Source: Pseudomonas silvicola (lineage in GTDB: Bacteria; Pseudomonadota; Gammaproteobacteria; Pseudomonadales; Pseudomonadaceae). Taken from it: DNA of 64,000 nucleotides. The notes beneath the pieces were generated by a model. That model had not been told where the DNA came from, ran no database searches, and worked only from the letters and a program-made list of their open reading frames with translations. The translations under genes and the position numbers were made by a program. The stretch is from NCBI RefSeq assembly GCF_026651855.1, contig NZ_CP093280.1:6222501-6286500 (forward strand). Direction: 5' to 3'. Positions 25,977-35,587 of this stretch are shown piece after piece; the stretch's first letter is position 1, and each line of letters starts with the position of its first letter.

Positions 25977-26357
25977 TCAAATCCATAGATCATTTAGCGC
26001 GGTACGGTCCCCGCCTTGGTGACCGGTATTCAAGATGCCTCTGGGTTCGATCATCATCAGCTTGGCTTCGCCTTCGGCGGCGGTCCTATGCTCTGTTCCA
26101 CGAGGGACGACATACAATTCACCCGGAGCCACATACACGGGGCCATCCGGAAGGTCGATGCGCAGGGTGCCGTCCAGCACGAGAAATGCCTCGTCTGTTT
26201 CCGGATGTGAATGCCAAATAAATTCACCCTCGATACGCACGACCTTGAATTGGTAGTCGTTCATCTCTGCCACTACTCTCGGGCTCCACGGCTGATCGAT
26301 GAGCGAGGCCTTTTGCGCGAGATTGACAGGTACTGCCGGATGCTGTGACTGAGCCAT
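25977..26357 (-). CDS. Cupin-domain protein
   Basis: 126 residues, one double-stranded beta-helix. The metal-binding motif reads WHSHPETDEAFLVLDG in the first half and PRGTEHRT in the second. ATG 26357 follows AGAGGA. It lies 46 bp downstream of the AraC-type gene on the same strand, and probably forms a pair with it. The ligand or reaction is unknown. Confidence 0.85.
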   Translation of the reverse strand: MAQSQHPAVPVNLAQKASLIDQPWSPRVVAEMNDYQFKVVRIEGEFIWHSHPETDEAFLVLDGTLRIDLPDGPVYVAPGELYVVPRGTEHRTAAEGEAKLMMIEPRGILNTGHQGGDRTALNDLWI

Positions 26358-26403
26358 GACGAATCCTCTGATTAGGTGAGTCGTCAGGCTAGCGAATGAA
26401 CCA

Positions 26404-27252
26404 TTAACTGCGCTTGTACGATCCTGCAAGTTGACGATGACCGCGCAAACGCTCGAGCCATCGCAAAGGTGAAACGCCATAGCAACGGGTGAAGTGACGC
26501 GTCATATGACTCTGGTCATGGAACCCGGTGGCCAGCGCCGCATCAACCAGTGTGAATCCATCAAGGATCAGAGCGCGGAATTGATCTAATCGGCGCAGGG
26601 TCACGAACCGATAGGGGCTGGTGCCATAAAGCACCCGAAAGTCACGCGACAGGCTCCACCGTTCACGCCCGCTGGCCTGTTCGAGCATCTCAAGGGTGAT
26701 GCCTAGGTGGAGATGCTCCAGGATGAACTCCCTGGCTCGCTCGGCGGCGCGGTAATCCAGACGCTTGCGCCCACGAGGTTTGCCAGCGACCGCCCTCAGG
26801 GCCATTGCAAGATCGAACAGCGCGTCCTCCTCTTCCAGCGGGTCCAGAGAATGATCCATAGCCTGCACGAATGCTTCAGTCGCCCGATATAAGCGAAGAT
26901 CGCTCGATAGGCCGCCCGCAATGTAGGGCAAAGGTTCACCGCCAAGCACCTGCTGGATTAAAGCCGGGTCGACGTATGCCATGCGGTAGCGAAAACCTGC
27001 CTCGGTTCCTGCCATGCCGTCATGCAATTCATCCGGATGCAAGATCAAGGTGTTGCCTGGCATGCCATGACACAGGGTTCCCTTGTAGTGAAAGCTCTGC
27101 ACACCAGAAAGGGTACGTCCTATGGAATAAGTGTCGTGGCGGTGAGGATCATAGCCATGACCACCAAACCACGCTTCGATGCGCTCGATACGACCGGGTT
27201 GGAGGTTGCGTACCACCCAGTCGGAACCAGGTGGCAGTGGATCTCTATCCAT
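26404..27252 (-). CDS. AraC-family transcriptional regulator
   Basis: 282 residues. The N-terminal cupin-type sensing domain (about 20-120; HRHDTYSIGRTLSGVQSF) is followed by two helix-turn-helix motifs (about 175-270; FHDQSHMTRHFTRCYGVSPLRW). A probable activator of the cupin gene downstream; the inducer is unknown. Confidence 0.9.
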   Translation of the reverse strand: MDRDPLPPGSDWVVRNLQPGRIERIEAWFGGHGYDPHRHDTYSIGRTLSGVQSFHYKGTLCHGMPGNTLILHPDELHDGMAGTEAGFRYRMAYVDPALIQQVLGGEPLPYIAGGLSSDLRLYRATEAFVQAMDHSLDPLEEEDALFDLAMALRAVAGKPRGRKRLDYRAAERAREFILEHLHLGITLEMLEQASGRERWSLSRDFRVLYGTSPYRFVTLRRLDQFRALILDGFTLVDAALATGFHDQSHMTRHFTRCYGVSPLRWLERLRGHRQLAGSYKRS

Positions 27253-27345
27253 TAGCGCAGCCCCCGTGCGTAGTCGTTCGGGGGCAAGTTCGAACGCCGT
27301 CTTGCGATGGCTGCCTGGCCAATGAGAAAGATCGATGATGGAGCA

Positions 27346-28230
27346 TCAACGCCCTTCCGCCCAGCGGACGCTTTGCCCCATCTGGGCGGTGACCCACTCA
27401 AAGAATATTGTGCATTTGTAGCTGTCTTTGAAGTGGCGTGGCGATAGAAGGCAGTACTTTGAGCCATCGCGCCTGAAACCGAACGGAGCAATAAGCTGCC
27501 CGGATGCCAGCTCATCCTGGACCATCAGCGATGACGACATGCTGACGCCCAGCCCAGCTGCTGCCGCCTGGATGCACAGGTAGAAATGCTCATACTCCTG
27601 CTTCGTCGAATTCGGCACCGCTACGTCTGCCAGCTGTATCCAATTATCCCAAGCGAGCGGCCGGGTCTTGCTTCGCAACAATCGCATCCCATCAAGCTGT
27701 TGGCCCTCCAGCCAGAGTGAGGGACTACAGACGGGGCCGATCCATTCTTCGCAGATAGTTTCACAGTAGATCGACTTGTCCCAATAGAAGTCGTCTCGAC
27801 GCACCGCTACGTCAGCACCCGAGCGAGCAAAATCTATCGGCCCTCCGGCCGCCAACAGCTGCAATTGCACATTTGGGTGCGCAGCGTGGAAATCCGGCAG
27901 GCGCGGAATGAGCCATTTCATCGCAATGGTCGGCTCACAGGACACCACCAGCACTTCCTCGCGAGACTCGCGCTGCAGCCTGTACACGGTAGTTTCAAGT
28001 TGCTCGAAGAAGGGGCCGGTTACTTTGTACAACTGCTCGCCAGCCATGTTGAGGAATATGGCACGGTTGCGCCGCTCAAACAGCTCGATGCCAATAGCCT
28101 CCTCCAATGCCCGCACCTGGCGGCTCACGGCACCGTGCGTAACGTTCAGCAGGCGGGCCGCCTGGACGAAGCTCTGAGTCCGTGCGGCTACCGTGAAAAA
28201 ATGAAAAGCGGTCAGGGCGGGCAGTTTCAT
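27346..28230 (-). CDS. LysR-family regulator (GcvA-like branch)
   Basis: 294 residues: N-terminal winged HTH (FVQAARLLNVTHGAVSRQVRALEE) and an effector-binding domain with the GcvA-type features TIAMKWLIPRLPDF and GVDVAVR-like ADVAVRRDD. It is divergent from the LysE-type exporter gene 181 bp away, so it probably controls that gene and itself. Confidence 0.9.
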   Translation of the reverse strand: MKLPALTAFHFFTVAARTQSFVQAARLLNVTHGAVSRQVRALEEAIGIELFERRNRAIFLNMAGEQLYKVTGPFFEQLETTVYRLQRESREEVLVVSCEPTIAMKWLIPRLPDFHAAHPNVQLQLLAAGGPIDFARSGADVAVRRDDFYWDKSIYCETICEEWIGPVCSPSLWLEGQQLDGMRLLRSKTRPLAWDNWIQLADVAVPNSTKQEYEHFYLCIQAAAAGLGVSMSSSLMVQDELASGQLIAPFGFRRDGSKYCLLSPRHFKDSYKCTIFFEWVTAQMGQSVRWAEGR

Positions 28231-28411
28231 ATACGCGATGATTTCTCACAGATTTGGACAACTATAAATCGTTTTTAATGTTGCCAGCCAATGGGCAAGC
28301 TTCTCCTCGCCCGCACCCAATGGTGAGCCTGGGAATCCCGTACCCCGGCAATCGTCACGTGCTCGTCATCACCTTCCACAGACGTTGGCCCATGCCGCTC
28401 AGGAGCTTTTC

Positions 28412-29029
28412 ATGAACGAATTGATAGCGGTAGCCGCCATCACGATTCTCGCGGTGATCAGTCCAGGCCCGGACTTCGCAATGGTGACCCGCAATAGCTA
28501 TGCCTATGGACGCAGCAGCGGGCTCATGGCTGCCTTCGGAATCGCCTGCGGGGTGCAGGTGCATGTGTTTTACACCGTTCTGGGCATCGCCCTGATCATC
28601 ACACACTCCCCGATCTTGTTTGTAGCCATGAAGATCCTCGGCGCCGCTTATTTGATCTACCTGGGCTGGAAGTCCTTGACCAGCAGGTCGACTCTGCAAC
28701 TGGGCCACGCCACCGGCCAGCGACCCTCCGCCGGCAAGGCCTTCGCAATCGGCTTTCTGACCAATGCGCTCAACCCCAAGACAATGCTGTTCGTGGTTGC
28801 CACTTACAGCCAGGTGGTGCAGATCAACAACAGTCTGGCGATCAACTTCGGTTACGGCCTATTTATGTCAGCCTCACACTGGGCGTGGTTCAGCTTCGTG
28901 GCTGTGTTCTTTTCGGCCGAGGCACTGCGCCAGCGCCTGCTGGCCAAGCAGCATATCGTCGACAAGGTGATCGGTACCGCACTGATCGGATTGGGCGTCA
29001 GTCTGGCGCTGCCAGGACTGGGCCATTGA
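28412..29029 (+). CDS. LysE/RhtB-family amino acid exporter
   Basis: 205 residues, six TM segments, with the family signature ISPGPDFAMVTRNS near the N-terminus and FAIGFLTNALNPKTMLFVVATYSQ in the middle. ATG 28412 follows AGGAG. It would export an amino acid or homoserine-lactone-like compound and is probably controlled by the divergent LysR protein. Confidence 0.9.
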   Translation: MNELIAVAAITILAVISPGPDFAMVTRNSYAYGRSSGLMAAFGIACGVQVHVFYTVLGIALIITHSPILFVAMKILGAAYLIYLGWKSLTSRSTLQLGHATGQRPSAGKAFAIGFLTNALNPKTMLFVVATYSQVVQINNSLAINFGYGLFMSASHWAWFSFVAVFFSAEALRQRLLAKQHIVDKVIGTALIGLGVSLALPGLGH

Positions 29030-29235
29030 TGGGCGCTTGGCGAAACTGGCCTGCATAGCCCTGCAAGGCATGCGGGTACCCGAACGGTGACCAACGATCG
29101 CCCTGCATACAGGCCACCAATGTCCGACAACCGCCCACCCCTTCCCCACCCACGCTAGCCCGTCCCCTGCCCCATTTGCTTAAATACCCGCCACGGCCCA
29201 CCGTGGGCCTTTCCGTTTTGCATGAGGAATGCCCC

Positions 29236-30333
29236 TTGGCCGCCTTACCGCCAAAGAAATCCTGGTTCAAATCCCGCCTGGGGAACGCCCTGGGCCGTCG
29301 CCATCTGGGCCGTGGGACGCAGATTACCGAGTACTTCCAGCACAAGGCCCAGCAGCAAGGATTCACCCTCAGCCAGGGCCAGCAGCAGGTTATCGAGAGC
29401 ATGGCCGAGCGGGTCGAACCATTGTTGCAGGAAGACGCTACGCAGCCACGCAGCCTGTACCTGCATGGCGCCGTGGGGCGCGGCAAGAGCTGGCTGCTGG
29501 ACGGCTTTTTCCAGGCCATGCCCATTACCCGCAAGCGCCGGCTGCACTTCCATGATTTTTTCGCCAGGCTGCATGAAGGCATGTTCCGCAACCGCGAACA
29601 GGCCGATGCGCTGGAGACCACGCTGGATGAGTTGCTCGGCGATTGCCGGGTGCTGTGCTTCGACGAATTTCATGTGCATGACATTGGCGATGCCATGCTG
29701 CTGACCCGGCTGTTCAAGGCCCTGGATGCCCGCGGGATATTCCTGGTGGTAACGTCCAACTATGCGCCGGAAGGCCTGCTGCCCAACCCGCTGTACCACG
29801 AGCGCTTCCTGCCGGTGATCCGCCTGATGAACGCGCAGATGCAGGTGATGGAAGTGGGCGGCGCCCAGGATTACCGGGCCCTGCCCAACGCCGCCAGCGA
29901 ACAGCGTTTCACGCAGGGCCACTACGTGTGGCCGGGCACGCCCCAGCAGCGCCAGGCCCTGGACCTGCCGCCGGCCGACCTGCCGCCCTTCCCCCTGGCC
30001 GTGGGCAAGCGCCAACTGCGCGCACGCATGAGCCATGAGCGCACCATTCGCTTTGACTTCGACGACATCTGCGAACAGCCCACGGCGGTGATGGACTACC
30101 TGGACCTGAGCGGTCGTTTCGACACCTGGATCATCGACCACCTGCCATTGCTGGATGATTGCTCGATTGCCGTGCAACAGCGCTTTATCAACCTGATCGA
30201 TGTGCTTTACGATCAGGACAAGCGCTTGATGCTGATCAGCGAGCGCCCCTTGGCCGAAAGCCTCGCGGGCCAGGCCATTGACCTGGCACGTACCCGCAGC
30301 CGGCTGGGCCAGCTCAAGCAGAACCATCCCTGA
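29236..30333 (+). CDS. zapE: Cell division protein ZapE (AFG1-like ATPase)
   Basis: About 365 residues. Walker A GAVGRGKSWLLD, Walker B VLCFDEFHVHDIGDAMLL and the sensor VVTSNYAPEGLLPNPLYHERFLP match the AFG1/ZapE family, a peripheral ATPase that acts at the constricting Z-ring. A TTG at 29236 with GAGGAA six bases before it gives MAALPPKKSWFKSRLG; the frame is open back to 29176, where another TTG is a poor start. The C-terminal region ends SRLGQLKQ. Confidence 0.88.
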   Translation: MAALPPKKSWFKSRLGNALGRRHLGRGTQITEYFQHKAQQQGFTLSQGQQQVIESMAERVEPLLQEDATQPRSLYLHGAVGRGKSWLLDGFFQAMPITRKRRLHFHDFFARLHEGMFRNREQADALETTLDELLGDCRVLCFDEFHVHDIGDAMLLTRLFKALDARGIFLVVTSNYAPEGLLPNPLYHERFLPVIRLMNAQMQVMEVGGAQDYRALPNAASEQRFTQGHYVWPGTPQQRQALDLPPADLPPFPLAVGKRQLRARMSHERTIRFDFDDICEQPTAVMDYLDLSGRFDTWIIDHLPLLDDCSIAVQQRFINLIDVLYDQDKRLMLISERPLAESLAGQAIDLARTRSRLGQLKQNHP

Positions 30334-30378
30334 CGCGCCCACGGTGATGTGTGGCTTCACGACCAAGGAAGATCCGAC

Positions 30379-30855
30379 ATGGCAACCCTGCACCTGCTCT
30401 GCGGCAAGATCGCTTCCGGGAAATCGACCCTGGCCGCACGCCTGGCCGAGGCACCCAATACCGTGCGCCTGAGCGAAGACCTGTGGCTGGCGCGCTTGTA
30501 CAAGGACCAGATGCACAGCGTGGCCGACTATGTGCGCTGCGCCGCCCTGCTGCGCGAGGCCATCGGCCCGCATGTACAGGCGCTGCTGCGACTGGGCGTG
30601 AATGTGGTGCTGGACTTTCCCGCCAACACCCCGGCCAACCGCCAATGGATGCGCGGCCTGTTCGAAGCCAGCGGCGCGGCCCATGTGCTGCATGTGCTCG
30701 ATGTGTCCGACGAGACCTGCAAGGCGCGCCTGCGCCAGCGCAACGCCGCCGGCGAGCATGACTTTGCCGCCAGCGACGAACAGTTCGAGCTGATCAGCCG
30801 GTATTTCAGCGTACCGACTGCCGAAGAAGGCTTCGCCCTGTCAGTCAGCGCCTAG
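30379..30855 (+). CDS. P-loop kinase/ATPase (AAA_33 type)
   Basis: 158 residues: Walker A GKIASGKSTLAARL at the start, VVLDFPANTP as Walker B, and a lid RLRQRNAAGEHDFAAS, resembling small kinases such as gluconate or chloramphenicol kinases. ATG 30379 has AAGGAAGA upstream. It follows zapE by 45 bp, and its 3' end overlaps the convergent prpE gene by 15 bp. The substrate is unknown. Confidence 0.82.
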   Translation: MATLHLLCGKIASGKSTLAARLAEAPNTVRLSEDLWLARLYKDQMHSVADYVRCAALLREAIGPHVQALLRLGVNVVLDFPANTPANRQWMRGLFEASGAAHVLHVLDVSDETCKARLRQRNAAGEHDFAASDEQFELISRYFSVPTAEEGFALSVSA

Positions 30856-32718
30856 CGCCTGCGCGACCTCCTGCAGAATCGCCGGGTCATCCAGGGTCGA
30901 CGGCGGCGCGAAAGCCTCGCCATCGGCCAGCTTGCGCAACACTGCGCGCAAAATCTTGCCCGAGCGGGTCTTGGGCAGGCGCTTGACCACCTTTACCCGG
31001 TGGAAACAGGCCAGGGCGCCGATGTGTTCGCGCACCTTGGCCACCAGTTCGGCCTGAAGCTGCAGCGGTTCAATGGGGTCGCCATCCTTGAGCACCACCA
31101 ACGCCAGGGGCACCTGACCCTTGATGTCGTCGCGCACGCCGAACACCGCGCATTCGGCAACCTGGGGGTGCAACGCCACAAGGTCTTCCATTTCCCCGGT
31201 GGACAAGCGATGGCCAGCCACGTTGATGACGTCATCGGTGCGCCCCATGATGTAGACGAAGCCGTCTTCGTCCAGGTAGCCGCCATCACCGGTGTGGTAA
31301 TGACCTGGGTGGGCGGCCAGGTAGGCTTGCAGGTAGCGTTCATGGTCGCGCCACAGGGTCTGGCAACAACCGGGTGGCAATGGCAAGGCGATGACGATGT
31401 CGCCCTGCTGCCCTGGCGCCTGCAGGTGGCCCTCCTCGTCCATGACCCGTACCGCGTAACCGGGCACGGCGCGGTTGCTGGAGCCGGCGCGGGCCCCCGA
31501 GCCCTCAAGGTGTGCGCAAGGGGCGGTCACCGGCCAGCCGGTTTCGGTCTGCCACCAGTGGTCATGCACCGGCTTGCCCGTCACCTCTTCCAGCCAGGCA
31601 TGGGTACTGGAGTCGAGTTTTTCCCCGGCCAGGTACAGGCAACGCAGGGAGCCAAGGTCGTAGCGGGACAACAGCCGGCCCTCGGGGTCTTCCTTGCGAA
31701 TCGCGCGCATGGCCGTGGGCGCGCAGAACAGTGCGTTGACGCGGTACTGCTCGATGACGCGCCAGTAACTGCCCGCATCCGGGGTGCGCACCGGCTTGCC
31801 CTCGTAAAACACGCTGGTACAGCCGGCCATCAGGGGGCCGTAGACGATCAGTGAATGGCCGACCACCCAGCCGACGTCGGAGATGCCCCACCACACGTCC
31901 CCGGCTGCCATGCCGTAGACCTTGTCCAGGGCGAAGCGCATGGCCACGGCGTGGCCGCCGTTGTCACGGACGATGCCCTTGGGTCGGCCGGTGGTGCCGG
32001 AGGTGTACATGATGTACAGCGGGTCGCCGCTGGCCAGTTCCACCGGTGCGGCCGGTTCGGCGTGCTGCACCTCGCGCTGCCAGTCCAGGTCGCGACCGGG
32101 CACCAGGCTTGCCGTCAGCTGTGGGCGCTGCCACACGCCGATATGGCGGGGCCGGTGCCGGGCCAGTTCGAGGGCTTTGTCCAGCAGCGGCTTGTAGGCG
32201 ACCACCCGGTCGAATTCCAGCCCGCAACTGGCGGTGAGGATGAGCGTGGGCTGGGCGTCGTCGATGCGCACGGCCAGCTCGTTGGCGGCAAAGCCACCGA
32301 ACACCACCGAATGCACCGCCCCCAGGCGGGCGCAGGCCAGCATGGCCATGGCTGCCTGGGGAATCATCGGCAGATACAGCAGCACCGTGTCGCCCTTGCC
32401 TACCCCCAGCGCGCGCATCCAGCCGGCCAGCCGCGCCACCTCGTCACGCAGTTGGCGAAAGCTGAAACGCTGCTGGCTGCCAGTGACCGGCGAATCGTAC
32501 GCCAGGGCGGTCTGTTCACCACGGCCCTGCTCCACCTGGTGGTCCAGGGCCAGGAAACTGGTGTTCAGGCGCCCGTCGGCGAACCATTGGTGGGTGCCGT
32601 CGGGGCGTTCGCAAAGGGTCTGGGTGGGGGCGCGGAACCAGGCCACCTGACGCGCCTGCTCGGCCCAGAAGCCAACGGGGTCGGCGAGAGAGCGTTGATA
32701 GTCGTGCTGATAATTCAT
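30841..32718 (-). CDS. prpE: Propionyl-CoA synthetase-like acyl-CoA synthetase
   Basis: 625 residues of the acetyl/propionyl-CoA synthetase family: N-terminal ACAS domain, the AMP-binding loop YTSGTTGRPKGIVRD, VWWGISDVGWVVGHS, and the C-terminal acetylatable lysine in KTRSGKILRAVLR (about residue 588). Its length and motifs fit PrpE better than Acs. It activates propionate (or a similar short acid) in the cytoplasm. No prp methylcitrate genes lie nearby, so it acts as a stand-alone gene here. Confidence 0.88.
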   Translation of the reverse strand: MNYQHDYQRSLADPVGFWAEQARQVAWFRAPTQTLCERPDGTHQWFADGRLNTSFLALDHQVEQGRGEQTALAYDSPVTGSQQRFSFRQLRDEVARLAGWMRALGVGKGDTVLLYLPMIPQAAMAMLACARLGAVHSVVFGGFAANELAVRIDDAQPTLILTASCGLEFDRVVAYKPLLDKALELARHRPRHIGVWQRPQLTASLVPGRDLDWQREVQHAEPAAPVELASGDPLYIMYTSGTTGRPKGIVRDNGGHAVAMRFALDKVYGMAAGDVWWGISDVGWVVGHSLIVYGPLMAGCTSVFYEGKPVRTPDAGSYWRVIEQYRVNALFCAPTAMRAIRKEDPEGRLLSRYDLGSLRCLYLAGEKLDSSTHAWLEEVTGKPVHDHWWQTETGWPVTAPCAHLEGSGARAGSSNRAVPGYAVRVMDEEGHLQAPGQQGDIVIALPLPPGCCQTLWRDHERYLQAYLAAHPGHYHTGDGGYLDEDGFVYIMGRTDDVINVAGHRLSTGEMEDLVALHPQVAECAVFGVRDDIKGQVPLALVVLKDGDPIEPLQLQAELVAKVREHIGALACFHRVKVVKRLPKTRSGKILRAVLRKLADGEAFAPPSTLDDPAILQEVAQALGAD

Positions 32719-32806
32719 GAAACCTACCCTGGATTGTTTTTATGGACGGGCGAAACCAGAGTATGGCCGCTATGATGGGCATCGCGAATTTTCCAAGACG
32801 AGCCCT

Positions 32807-34093
32807 ATGGATACCCTTGCACGCCTGAAGGCCGGCCAACTGGCCGGCAGCACCCGCCTGGACCTGGCCTGCGGCCTGACCGAGTTTCCGCGCGAGATCT
32901 TCGACCTGGCCGACACCCTGGAGGTGCTCAACCTCACGGGCAATGCCCTCAGCAGCCTGCCGGATGACCTGCATCGGCTGACCCGGTTGAAGATTCTGTT
33001 CTGCTCCAGCAACCACTTCACCGAGCTGCCGGCGTGCATCGGCCAATGCCCGGACCTGAGCATGGTGGGTTTCAAATCCAACCGCATTCACCATGTGCCG
33101 GCCGCTGCCCTCGGGCCGAAACTGCGCTGGCTGATCCTCACCGACAACTGCATCGAGGCCTTGCCCGACGAAATCGGCGACTGCCACCTGATGCAGAAAT
33201 TCATGCTGGCCGGTAACCGCCTTAGCCAGTTGCCCGCCAGCATGGCCAACCTGCACAAGCTGGAGCTGCTGCGCTTGTCGGCCAACCGCCTGAGCGCCCT
33301 GCCCGGCTGGCTGCTGACCTTGCCCAGCCTGGCTTGGCTGGCCTGGGCCGGCAACCCCATGAGCACCGACTACAGCACACCCCATGACGACGACGGCATC
33401 ACCGCCGACGTGGCGTGGGCCGAGCTGCAGGTGGAACAGAAGCTGGGCGAAGGCGCTTCAGGCATCATCAGCCAGGCGCTGTGGCGCGGCGACACGCCGG
33501 TGGCCGTGAAACTGTACAAGGGCGACATCACCAGCGACGGCACGCCGCTCAATGAGATGAATGCCTGCATCGCCGCCGGCCTGCACCCCAACCTGATCCG
33601 CATCGAAGGCAAGCTCAAGGGCCACCCCCAGGGGGTGACGGGGCTGGTGATGGAGCTGGTGGGCCCTGAGTTCGGCAACCTGGCGGCCCTGCCCAGCTTC
33701 GATACCTGCAGCCGCGACGTGTACCCGGCGGAGACCCGGTTCAGTGCCGAGGTGCTGCTGGCGATGGCCCGGGGCATGGCCTCGGTGGCTGCACATTTGC
33801 ACCACCATGGCATCAACCACGGCGACCTGTATGGGCACAACACCCTGTATACCGCCCAGGGACAATGCCTGCTGGGTGACTTCGGCGCGGCTTCGTTCTA
33901 CCCGCAGGATGGTAGCCCGGCAGCCGCGGCGCTGCAGCGCATCGAGGTACGGGCGTTCGGTATCTGGCTGGGGGAACTGCTGGAACGCTGCGATGCCGTG
34001 CAACCGCAGTGGCAGGCGTTGCAGCAGGCCTGCGTGCAGCCGGATGTGCTGGCGCGCCCGGATTTTCAGGGGGTCATCGCCGCCTTGGCCTGA
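32807..34093 (+). CDS. Leucine-rich repeat protein with C-terminal protein kinase-like domain
   Basis: 428 residues. Residues about 15-205 hold seven or eight LRRs of 23 residues (LEVLNLTGNALSSLPDDL; LRWLILTDNCIEALPDEI). From about 215 on is a kinase fold: glycine loop LGEGASGIISQA, VAVKLYKG lysine, catalytic loop HGDLYGHNTLY (HGD instead of HRD) and metal-binding LGDFGAAS. The kinase appears active by these residues. There are no TM segments or secretion signal; related fusions occur widely in Pseudomonas but their role is poorly known. Confidence 0.88.
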   Translation: MDTLARLKAGQLAGSTRLDLACGLTEFPREIFDLADTLEVLNLTGNALSSLPDDLHRLTRLKILFCSSNHFTELPACIGQCPDLSMVGFKSNRIHHVPAAALGPKLRWLILTDNCIEALPDEIGDCHLMQKFMLAGNRLSQLPASMANLHKLELLRLSANRLSALPGWLLTLPSLAWLAWAGNPMSTDYSTPHDDDGITADVAWAELQVEQKLGEGASGIISQALWRGDTPVAVKLYKGDITSDGTPLNEMNACIAAGLHPNLIRIEGKLKGHPQGVTGLVMELVGPEFGNLAALPSFDTCSRDVYPAETRFSAEVLLAMARGMASVAAHLHHHGINHGDLYGHNTLYTAQGQCLLGDFGAASFYPQDGSPAAAALQRIEVRAFGIWLGELLERCDAVQPQWQALQQACVQPDVLARPDFQGVIAALA

Positions 34094-34112
34094 ACCCACA
34101 GCGGCCACGGCT

Positions 34113-34147
34113 ACTGCTGCGGGACCGAGCGAAGCTCGGCAAGGAGC
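34113..34147. repeat. Single REP-type palindrome
   Basis: GGGACCGAGCGAAGCTCGGCAAG is a diverged copy of the REP half at 4379-4402, placed between convergent genes. Confidence 0.6.
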
Positions 34148-34179
34148 CCGCCCGATCGACCGCGGTGCCCGGCACGCGG

Positions 34180-34596
34180 TCAGGTCCGCTGCTGGTGGGC
34201 GAGGTGTGGGGTGTACACGAAACACAGCTTGTTGCCTTCGGGGTCCCGGCAGTAGGCGCCGTAGTAGTCGGCCGAATACTGCGGGCGCAGCCCAGGTTCA
34301 CCTTCGTCCAACGCGCCCATGGCCAGCGCGGTAGCCCAGGCGGCGTCGACCTGCGCGGCGCTGGCGGCGGCGAAGCTGACCTGCACGCCATTGCCCCAGG
34401 TCGCGGGCAACCCGTTGAAAGGTTGCTGCACGAAGAACTGCGGCCACTGCCGCCCCGGTTGCTGCCAGCCAGCACCCGGGGGGCCGTCGTCTTCACCGTC
34501 GACCATGCGCTCCAGGCCCAGCTCAGCCAACACGGCATCATAAAACGCCACCATGCGTGGCAAGTCCCGTGCGCCCACCTGAATATGGCTGTACAT
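34180..34596 (-). CDS. VOC-family (glyoxalase-fold) protein
   Basis: 138 residues with the two beta-alpha-beta-beta-beta modules: HIQVGARDLPRMVAFYDAVL at the start and YYGAYCRDPEGNKLCFVYTP at the end. The family includes dioxygenases, glyoxalase I and antibiotic-binding proteins; no specific substrate can be assigned. A single gene, convergent with the LRR-kinase. Confidence 0.85.
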   Translation of the reverse strand: MYSHIQVGARDLPRMVAFYDAVLAELGLERMVDGEDDGPPGAGWQQPGRQWPQFFVQQPFNGLPATWGNGVQVSFAAASAAQVDAAWATALAMGALDEGEPGLRPQYSADYYGAYCRDPEGNKLCFVYTPHLAHQQRT

Positions 34597-34710
34597 GACT
34601 ATCGCTCCTTGAATGACAAAAAACTCAGACAGTCGGCCGTTACTGCCGCTGCCAACCGAGGCCGGTTTACACTCGGGTCACTTTAGCGTCTTACTCATAC
34701 GAGAGCCTAC

Positions 34711-35427
34711 ATGACTGGCACCCTGTTCCTGCGCGGCCTGTTCGTCGGCATCCTGGCCGGTTTCCTGGCGTTCAGTTTCGCCAAATACTTCGGTGAACCC
34801 CAGGTTGACCAAGCATTCGCCTTCGAGGAACACCTGGACCAGGACGCAGCACCCGAGCTGCTGGGCCGCGAATTGCAGAGCGGCGTGGGGCTGATCAGCG
34901 GCGTGCTGATCTACAGCGCCACCATGGGCGGCCTGTTCGCCCTGGCCTTCGCCCACTGCCTGGGCCGCGTTAGCGGCCTGGGACCCCGCGGGCTATCGGC
35001 GTTGCTGGCCTTGGCGGCGTTTGTCGCGGTCGTGGTGGTGCCGGGCCTGAAATACCCGGCCAACCCGCCGTCCATCGGTGACCCGGACATCATTCGCGAA
35101 CGTACCCACTTGCTGCTGTTGATGGTAGCCCTGTCGGTGGTGGCGATGGTCATCGCGATCAATTTCGCCCGCTCCCTGTTGCCGCGCCATGGCGCCTGGG
35201 CCGCTGCCCTGATCAGCATTGCCCTGTACCTGCTGGTGGTCAACCTGGGGGGCTCGGTGTTTCCGCCCGTGGTCGAAGTGCCGGATACCTTCCCCGCCGA
35301 GCATTTGTGGCATTTCCGCCTGGCCAGCCTGGGCATCCAGCTGGTGATGTGGACCGCATTGGGACTGATCTTCGGTTGGCTCACCGAGCGGGATACCCGC
35401 TTGTTGCGCGGGAGCTTAAAGCGCTGA
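34711..35427 (+). CDS. cbtA: CbtA-family probable cobalt transporter subunit
   Basis: 238 residues with five or six TM segments and the family's conserved stretches LRGLFVGILAGFLAFSFAK, PGLKYPANPPSIGDPD and LFPPVVEVPDTFP-like FPPVVEVPDTFPAEHLW. CbtA is usually preceded by the small cbtB gene under cobalamin riboswitch control; neither cbtB nor a recognisable B12 element lies in the 114 bp upstream, so this is a solitary copy. Confidence 0.85.
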   Translation: MTGTLFLRGLFVGILAGFLAFSFAKYFGEPQVDQAFAFEEHLDQDAAPELLGRELQSGVGLISGVLIYSATMGGLFALAFAHCLGRVSGLGPRGLSALLALAAFVAVVVVPGLKYPANPPSIGDPDIIRERTHLLLLMVALSVVAMVIAINFARSLLPRHGAWAAALISIALYLLVVNLGGSVFPPVVEVPDTFPAEHLWHFRLASLGIQLVMWTALGLIFGWLTERDTRLLRGSLKR

Positions 35428-35587
35428 GCTGCAAAGGCCTCACCACAAACGCCCCGGCAAATCCACCAATATATATTTCACAACGGCCCGCTCGCCCCCC
35501 TTCTCAACGCCCGGCAACTGCCTAGAATAGCGGCTCGGTAGTGGTCCTCGTCCTGAGTTCGCCGCCCGCATTGAACGCACCCCAATC

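Noticed and set aside
34597-34710. Cobalamin riboswitch or cbtB gene upstream of cbtA
   Set aside because: The gap is 114 bp and shows neither a B12-box-like sequence nor a small histidine-rich ORF.
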